DNA of 64,000 bases from Arcuatula senhousia (Eukaryota; Mollusca; Bivalvia; Mytilida; Mytilidae), in contig CAXARO010001811.1 in NCBI GenBank assembly GCA_963971305.1, positions 62,001-126,000 on the forward strand, given 5' to 3'. Position 1 is the first letter of the stretch. Each line of letters begins with the position of its first letter. Under the pieces are notes generated by a model, which was not told where the DNA came from, did no database searches, and saw only the letters and a list, made by a program, of their open reading frames with translations. Below are positions 58,665-64,000 of the stretch, piece by piece. A program made the translations under genes and the position numbers.

Positions 58665-59763
58665 TAAAATTTAATTTGCAAATTGGCTGTGGAGATAAAA
58701 AAGTTATAAATTACGACATGTTTAAGACAGCTACAGATCTCTATATACTTACTAGTTCAAGAGACGTTTAACAAAACCAAAAATATCCTAATATTTAACC
58801 TTTTGGGTATAAATTGTCGTTTTGTGTTGTTTAAAGTTTAAATGGATTTTTTCAATAAAATTGTGTCAAAATTTTTCATTGAATGCACACATACAATGTT
58901 TTTTTTAATTTATTATCAACAGAAACAAATTCACACCTATAGAAATTATTGTAATGTAAACCATTCATAATTAAATTTTTGAAATACATATCTGTTTGTA
59001 CAGTTAATTTGTTTGGTTAATTAACGCTGTAGATAAACTGCTATGTTCGAATTCGTTTTATTTGTATTTAGAATATGATTTGTCAATATAAGCCCAAATT
59101 ATGAATAATTTGTATTTAAATCATACTAATTTGTGCTATAATTTTACATATTTAATGCTTTCATTTTGCTCTCTATGTTCAATATTAAAAGTGATGATCG
59201 ATTCATGGACATGAACATAATGTCATTCAATTATATCTGTTTATTGATTTATTCCTATTTTAAAGACTTTAAAAAAGGAGGTCATACACTGATAGGGTAC
59301 AACATTATCTGTGTACGTACATGTATCTATAACAGGTAAAACATTTGAACCAACTTTTAATAATTTGCAATATGTCCCACAACTTTCATTCGATGTAATA
59401 ATATTTCACAAGTCTATCATATCATGAATAAAATAAAGCAAAATACATCAAAGCTGTTAACCTAGAGTGGGTAGTATATTTGCACGTATCACTGTTAAAA
59501 AAAAATAATTTCTTAAATTGAATTGGTCATGTTTGACTTTTGCATGACTTTCAATACCATCCAAACTAGCGAAGATTTATAAAATAATTACATTTACCCA
59601 TAGATTTTCAATTGTTGTAAAAAGATTAAATAATTATATAAATTGAGAAGTGGCACACGACAGCTAATCCCCCAACCCTTGAAGTTTAAATGTATGTCAA
59701 CGGGGCTTAAATAAGGAACAATTGATACTCACTGTCAAATTATCATTCTTCTACCACTTGTAG

Positions 59764-60343
59764 TAGGTGATATGTAAATTTTAACCAAGTCATTCAAGCA
59801 GAAAATGGTGGTCAAAATATAACTTTATTTGGTACGGATGATGATTACTTTCAATTATGTACCCACTATCCCAATACCAAGTTATCGACCAAAAACACGA
59901 AACAATATGTACGTAAAAACATGCGTACCCTCAAACTAACACTAGTAAAGCCATTTGGGGTTTGATTGACCATTTTGGCATTAACTCTATTTGAAAAAAA
60001 AATAAAAAATGAATTGAATTGCATTGATTTAGATTGCCCTCTCTATTTCAATTTATTTCAATCTAAATCAAACTTTTGGTGAACTAAATCAATGCAATTT
60101 GGAACATGCACCTTGCAGTCAATCAATCCAAATCAATCTAACTGATATCTCCGTTAAACTACTATCGTTAATCCATGTCAATCGATTTTAAACCTCGTTA
60201 ATCCAAATTCCTTGCAGTCAATCAATCCAAATCAATCCATGGTTAATACCATTTCAACACACAGATACGCGATAATTTGTAATAAAGATTTACACTTTGA
60301 TTCCAGGAAGTATACAATGTTTTACACAACAGTAAATTATGTT
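59764..60343. other. No gene; AATCAATC-rich hairpins
   Basis: ATTGCATTGATTTAG at about 60.02 kb pairs with CTAAATCAATGCAAT at about 60.09 kb. CTTGCAGTCAATCAATCCAA occurs twice, near 60.11 and 60.21 kb. Confidence 0.55.
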
Positions 60344-60528
60344 CGAGAACACATCAAAGCTTAAAATTATTCGTTTAAATTTCAAAATTGTCTAACCCTA
60401 AGGTTCTTCCTACCCAAGACATAGGTTGATCATCCTAGTAATAATTTGGTTCCCCATTTTGGTAATTTTGGTTTTATTGTTTTATGCATAATCATATAGT
60501 ATTTGGCATTTTTAATATTTTTGGTAGA

Positions 60529-60572
60529 GCGCCTCTGATGAGTCTCGAATAGACCAAACGCGCGTCAGGCGT
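60529..60572 (+). ncRNA. Hammerhead motif 1 (core mutated)
   Basis: CTGATGA and the GTCT-CGAAT-AGAC stem are kept, but the GAAA box reads CAAA (G12 to C). G12 is a catalytic base, so this copy should be inactive. Stem I GCGCCT/AGGCGT is intact. Confidence 0.82.
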
Positions 60573-60884
60573 AGCAAAATTTATTGTCTGGAACTTTGTT
60601 GTCATTTTTTTTTTCGAACACGTGAAGGTTAGCACTGCTGGTGGAGTTTTAATTCCCCGAGGTTAGCCCGCTCCGGCACCAACACTTTTGTGTTGGAGAA
60701 CACATCAAAGCTTAAAATTATCCGTTTAAATTTCAAAATTGTCTAACCCTAAGGTTCTTCCTACCCCAGACATAGGTTGATCATCTTAGTAATAATTTGG
60801 TTCCCCATTTTGGTAATTTTGGTTTTATTGTTTTATGTTCTTCATAATCATATAGTGTTTGGCATTTTCAATATTTTTGGTAGA

Positions 60885-60928
60885 GCGCCTCTGATGAGTC
60901 TTGAATAGACGAAACGCGCGTCAGGCGT
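60885..60928 (+). ncRNA. Hammerhead motif 2 (intact)
   Basis: Stem I GCGCCT pairs with AGGCGT (six pairs including one G-U). CTGATGA, stem II GTCT/AGAC with a 5-base loop, GAAA, minimal helix III within CGCGCG, and TC before the predicted cut after position 60922. Every core base matches the consensus. Confidence 0.88.
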
Positions 60929-61238
60929 AGCAAAATTTATTGTCTGGAACTTTGTTGTCATTTTTTTTCCAACACGTGAAGGTTAGCACTGCTGGTGGAG
61001 TTTTAATTCCCCGAGGTTAGCCCGCTCCGGCACCAACACTTTTGTGTTGGAGAACACATCAAAGCTTAAAATTATCCGTTTAAATTTCAAAATTGTCTAA
61101 CCCTAAGGTTCTTCCTATCCCAGACATAGGTTGATCATCTTAGTAATAATTTGGTTCCCCATTTTGGTAATTTTGGTTTTATTGTTTTATGCTCTTCATA
61201 ATCTTATAGTGTTTGGCATTTTCAATATTTTTGGTAGA

Positions 61239-61282
61239 GCGCCTCTGATGAGTCTTGAATAGACCAAACGCGCGTCAGGCGT
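61239..61282 (+). ncRNA. Hammerhead motif 3 (core mutated)
   Basis: Same G12 to C change as motif 1 (CAAA in place of GAAA), otherwise like motif 2. Predicted inactive. Confidence 0.82.
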
Positions 61283-61321
61283 AGCAAAATTTATTGTCTG
61301 GAACTTTGTTGTCATTTTTTT

Positions 61322-61440
61322 TGCTAGATTGAAAGAATCAAAGGGGCGCCTATTGGGCACTCGAGTGTCAAAAGTCCAATAGGACAACGACAAAGCACGA
61401 ACACGAACAAAAACAGCACGAGAAATTACAAAACACTAAA
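61322..61440 (-). repeat. RT-element tail variant
   Basis: AAAGGGGCGCCTATTGGGCA, TCGAGTGTCAAAAGTCCAAT, AGGACAACGACAAAGCACGA resembles the tail seen at 22.13, 43.25 and 50.87 kb, diverged. It begins right after the retrozyme array. Confidence 0.5.
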
Positions 61441-61574
61441 ATAGCCGATCAGAAATCAACATTGAACCTTTTACACATATGAACAACAAATTTAGACAAT
61501 ACCATTAGATTTAAAAATGTTAACTTGAAACTAAAATGTAGTCAGTGACGAATAAGAAAATTATTTAGTTCTTT

Positions 61575-61640
61575 AGTAATGAGGGGGTACGGGGTTCGAG
61601 GAGGTGGGGAGCGAGTGTAGAGGGGCAGGGAGCGGGGATG
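61575..61640 (+). other. G-rich tract with quadruplex potential
   Basis: Six or more runs of three to five G within about 60 bp (GAGGGGGTACGGGG, GGTGGGGAGCG, GAGGGGCAGGGAGCGGGG) in an otherwise AT-rich region. Confidence 0.6.
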
Positions 61641-61839
61641 ATAGAATGATTACAAATTAAATCATAAGATTGTACACAAACCATCCAAACAATCGCATTT
61701 TAAAGCTCGGTCGCCAGGCGATATCCATGATATCAAAAAGTTATGTTATTTATTGTTGAAAGTAGCAATAGGGGAAATTAAGAACACGCTAAGAAATGTC
61801 CTCCGTTTTAGATTGATGCTTAATGAATGAAATAAATGA

Positions 61840-62560
61840 AAACAAACGCTTCTGTTCTGTGTCATTTTGCCTCTGTAAAAAGAGGCAAAAAAAGACCGAA
61901 TAAACAAGAGATAACACTTAAGTACGTCTCACCTGCCTGCACCATGAGAATACTCTGTTATTCCTCAAACACAATCAAAGCTACTATTGGGCATATGTAT
62001 ACCAAGTTTCATCAATCTAAACAAACCTATATGTATTGAAAAGTCAAAGTCGCTCAATTGAAAAATCAAGGCCAAGGTGAAAAGATGGGGATGCAAATGT
62101 GCATTGCTGCTACTGGTGCATAGGCATACCAAGTTTCATCAACCTATGACCTATAGTCCTTGAGATATAGATTTGCTGGCAAAACCTTAACATCGCATTA
62201 TATGTATAAAAATTGTCGAAAATCAATCAACCGGAAAATCAAAGTCAGGGTAAATAGATTGGGATGCTTGCCCAGTTTCATCAACCTTAGACTGATAGTT
62301 TTTGAGATATAGAGGTGCTCGCAAAACCTTAACATTGCATTCTTTGTATTGAAATTTGTCAAAAGTCATTAACCGGAAAATCAGAGTCAAGGTAAAAAAA
62401 AATGGGGATTCAGTTGTGCTAAGCTACGACTGGAGCATATGCAAACCAAATTTCACTAACCTAGGACTTATAGTTCAAGACAATAATGGGGTGTTTATAA
62501 AACCTAAACATTAAAGTTAACACCCATGTCTCGCTCCGCTTCGCAGACGAAAATTAGCCA
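61840..62560. repeat. Degenerate tandem repeat, about 150-160 bp
   Basis: Units share CCAAGTTTCATCAACCT, TATAGT.CTTGAGATATAGA, GCAAAACCTTAACAT and CCGGAAAATCAAAGTCA. The series closes with CACCCATGTCTCGCTCCGCT. The frame at 61836-62039 lies inside it and is not credible. Confidence 0.75.
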
Positions 62561-64000
62561 AAGCTTACTCAGGATGTTCCTTGGTATAAAATCAAAACTG
62601 TGATAGTTGGAGTAAAGTTTGTACATGCACTAATTTCACCAGTCTTTGCTCAACAATATATGAATTGCGTTCCGTACGTTGCTTTCGCAATCTCTACAGA
62701 AAACCGTCTACAAGTAGAGAACTCAGATACATGTAGTGAAACCCCACATCACTGCACAACTGTGTATTCATATAGGAAATAAGGGATCAAATAACCGGGA
62801 AAGCCTTTAACGTTTTTGAAAGCAGGCTAGCCATAGAAACCACAAGTTGAAGAGTCCACATCGAGATAGCGCGGGTATAGTGTCACCATAAAGTATTACC
62901 ATATCAACATGTATTTTTACCAGTTTATTGCTAAGCTCAGTGTTTTGACAACGCAACTGGTTCCTGGTGCTTGTACTAACTGTACTCACATCATTTTAAA
63001 TGTCTATACTCATTTTATCACAAAGGTCAGCGATGACTAACGAAATATTTATCCAAGCTATTGCACTTATAAATATTCCGCTCATCCACTTCCTGTTTGG
63101 AAAATATTAGTGATATCACTCAATACATAAAAGCGGGGCGTGATTAAAATTGTATCGTTATCGTTTCATCTTTATCTGGATGTAAAAATGTTAGCATAAT
63201 ATACATTTTCATTATTTCTTAACTTTCTATACAATATTCCTAATTTCACGGGTCGTTTTGATGTTTCCGTGCAGAACACAGCATCGCTTGAAAATACCAC
63301 TGGGGGGGGGGTACGTCTAAATACCACACAGGACTCCTTAGTGCACTAAGGACCCCAAAAATTATGTTAAAGTTCTCGGAATGTTAAAAGTAAGTTATTT
63401 CAAAAGTGAATTTATCTAAAATTGATTTTTAGTTCTAGTGCATTAAAAAAACCTTTGATGTTCCCGTATTTACAAATCGAAACTGGTTGACAATAAACAG
63501 GTAACATGCATATCGACGAATTTCACAATCAATAAACAAAGTCACGCATCATTAAATGAATGCATTTCATAAACATTAATGAAATAAATTGTGTCGCTGA
63601 TAAAAAAAGAAAAATGCATAAAAATTACATGCACACCTATTCTTTTCAAAGTAAAAACAAACAATATAGAGACTTTCAATTTTCAAAATTTTGAAAGTCA
63701 ATTTTCCACTTTCTTGTTTTTCTAAAATATACAACTTGAAATTCCTGAAATTTTTAAAGTAAGTACAATCAAACGTATTTGTAAGGCTGAACATAGCAAG
63801 ACAGACAAGGCCACAACGACAACAATTTAATAAAAAGAATCTGAAAATTGATGTCGAACCCTGGCCATAGAAGTACTGAAAAAAAGTTCCATTCAAGAAA
63901 ATAATTGATATTGGGACTTATTAGAAATATTTATTGATAGTTGCAAAAACTCATTAAGCATAAATACAGGTCTATGATGAAATGTAAATTTTACACTACT
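62561..64000. other. AT-rich end of window, no gene recognised
   Basis: No coding domain. A possible exon at about 62.98-62.92 kb (minus strand, acceptor gtacag, donor CTG/gtaaaa) has unequal phases and no domain, so it is not called. A GGGGGGGGG run sits at 63.30 kb. Confidence 0.4.

Larger units (their letters stand above)
55596..59763. repeat. Tandem duplication, unit 2 (interrupted)
   Basis: Collinear with 53030-55595 but longer because it holds a 1.45-kb element at 57212-58664 and a less deleted MITE. The pair gives filled and empty sites for the insertion. Confidence 0.9.
60344..61321 (+). repeat. Tandem retrozyme-like array with three hammerhead motifs
   Basis: Three tandem units share GAGAACACATCAAAGCTTAA, CTAACCCTAAGGTTCTTCCT, GGTTCCCCATTTTGG, a hammerhead, GTCTGGAACTTTGTTGTCAT and, after units 1 and 2, GGTTAGCACTGCTGGTGGAG. 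Distances between predicted cleavage sites are 356 and 354 bp. Short non-coding tandem repeats delimited by hammerheads are the definition of retrozymes, known in plants and reported in animals including bivalves. Their RNA can be cut into monomers, circularised and reinserted using another element's RT. No protein is encoded. Confidence 0.85.

Noticed and set aside
62918..62990. Possible minus-strand exon upstream of the CARD gene
   Set aside because: Acceptor and donor are fair, but the phases are unequal (1 and 0) and no domain or similarity to the linker exons was seen.
63576..63896. 106-codon minus-strand frame near the window end
   Set aside because: AT-rich reading with many Phe and Tyr and no recognisable domain; typical chance frame.

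Overview
The window looks like nuclear DNA of a marine bivalve, most likely a mussel (Mytilus-like). The evidence is AT-rich sequence, a dense load of eukaryotic transposons, GT-AG introns, and bivalve-type repeats such as the TTAGCTCACCTGGCC and GAGGCTCTC hairpin families. There are no bacterial operons, rRNAs, canonical tRNAs or CRISPR arrays. Species is an inference. All calls come from reading the sequence; no database search was run.

Host gene. One minus-strand gene can be followed from about 44.6 kb down to 9.5 kb as six small exons (44599-44495, 33006-32854, 29444-29301, 28346-27969, 14077-13796, 9576-9517). Every exon is a multiple of three, every boundary is phase 1, and each has GT/AG sites. 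Two exons encode CARD-like death-fold domains; the others encode short polar linkers, at least two of them related to each other. Start, stop and any catalytic or receptor domain lie outside the window or were not recognised. Its introns hold most of the mobile elements.

Layout. 0.1-0.8 kb: degenerate tandem repeat. 2.4-5.0 kb: Tc1/mariner-type transposase gene with two introns, DD36E spacing and one in-frame stop. 5.1-7.6 kb: a heptamer repeat, a dispersed 0.2-kb repeat and a 171-bp satellite. 10.5-12.4 kb: TA-target inverted-repeat element. 12.8-13.7 kb: hAT-like element. 15-16.2 kb: inverted pair of RT-element ends. 16.65-20.6 kb: broken Ty3/gypsy element with two insertions. 21.2-22.0 kb: TTAA-flanked element. 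23.9-26.8 kb: LINE relic with a second LINE nested in it. 29.65-30.5 kb: Penelope-like RT. 33.8-44.3 kb: a roughly 10-kb foldback with a 167-bp satellite in its loop. 48.0-50.2 kb: two single retrozyme-like units. 50.9-51.7 kb: YIDD-box RT fragment. 53.0-59.8 kb: 2.6-kb tandem duplication split by a hAT-like element. 60.3-61.3 kb: tandem retrozyme with three hammerhead motifs. 61.8-62.6 kb: degenerate tandem repeat.

Most notable points: hammerhead-ribozyme (retrozyme-like) repeats, one with an intact core in a tandem array of about 355-bp monomers; a two-CARD gene built from symmetric phase-1 exons; an intron-bearing DD36E transposase; and a palindrome whose two arms give empty sites for each other's insertions, fixing the target duplication as TA.
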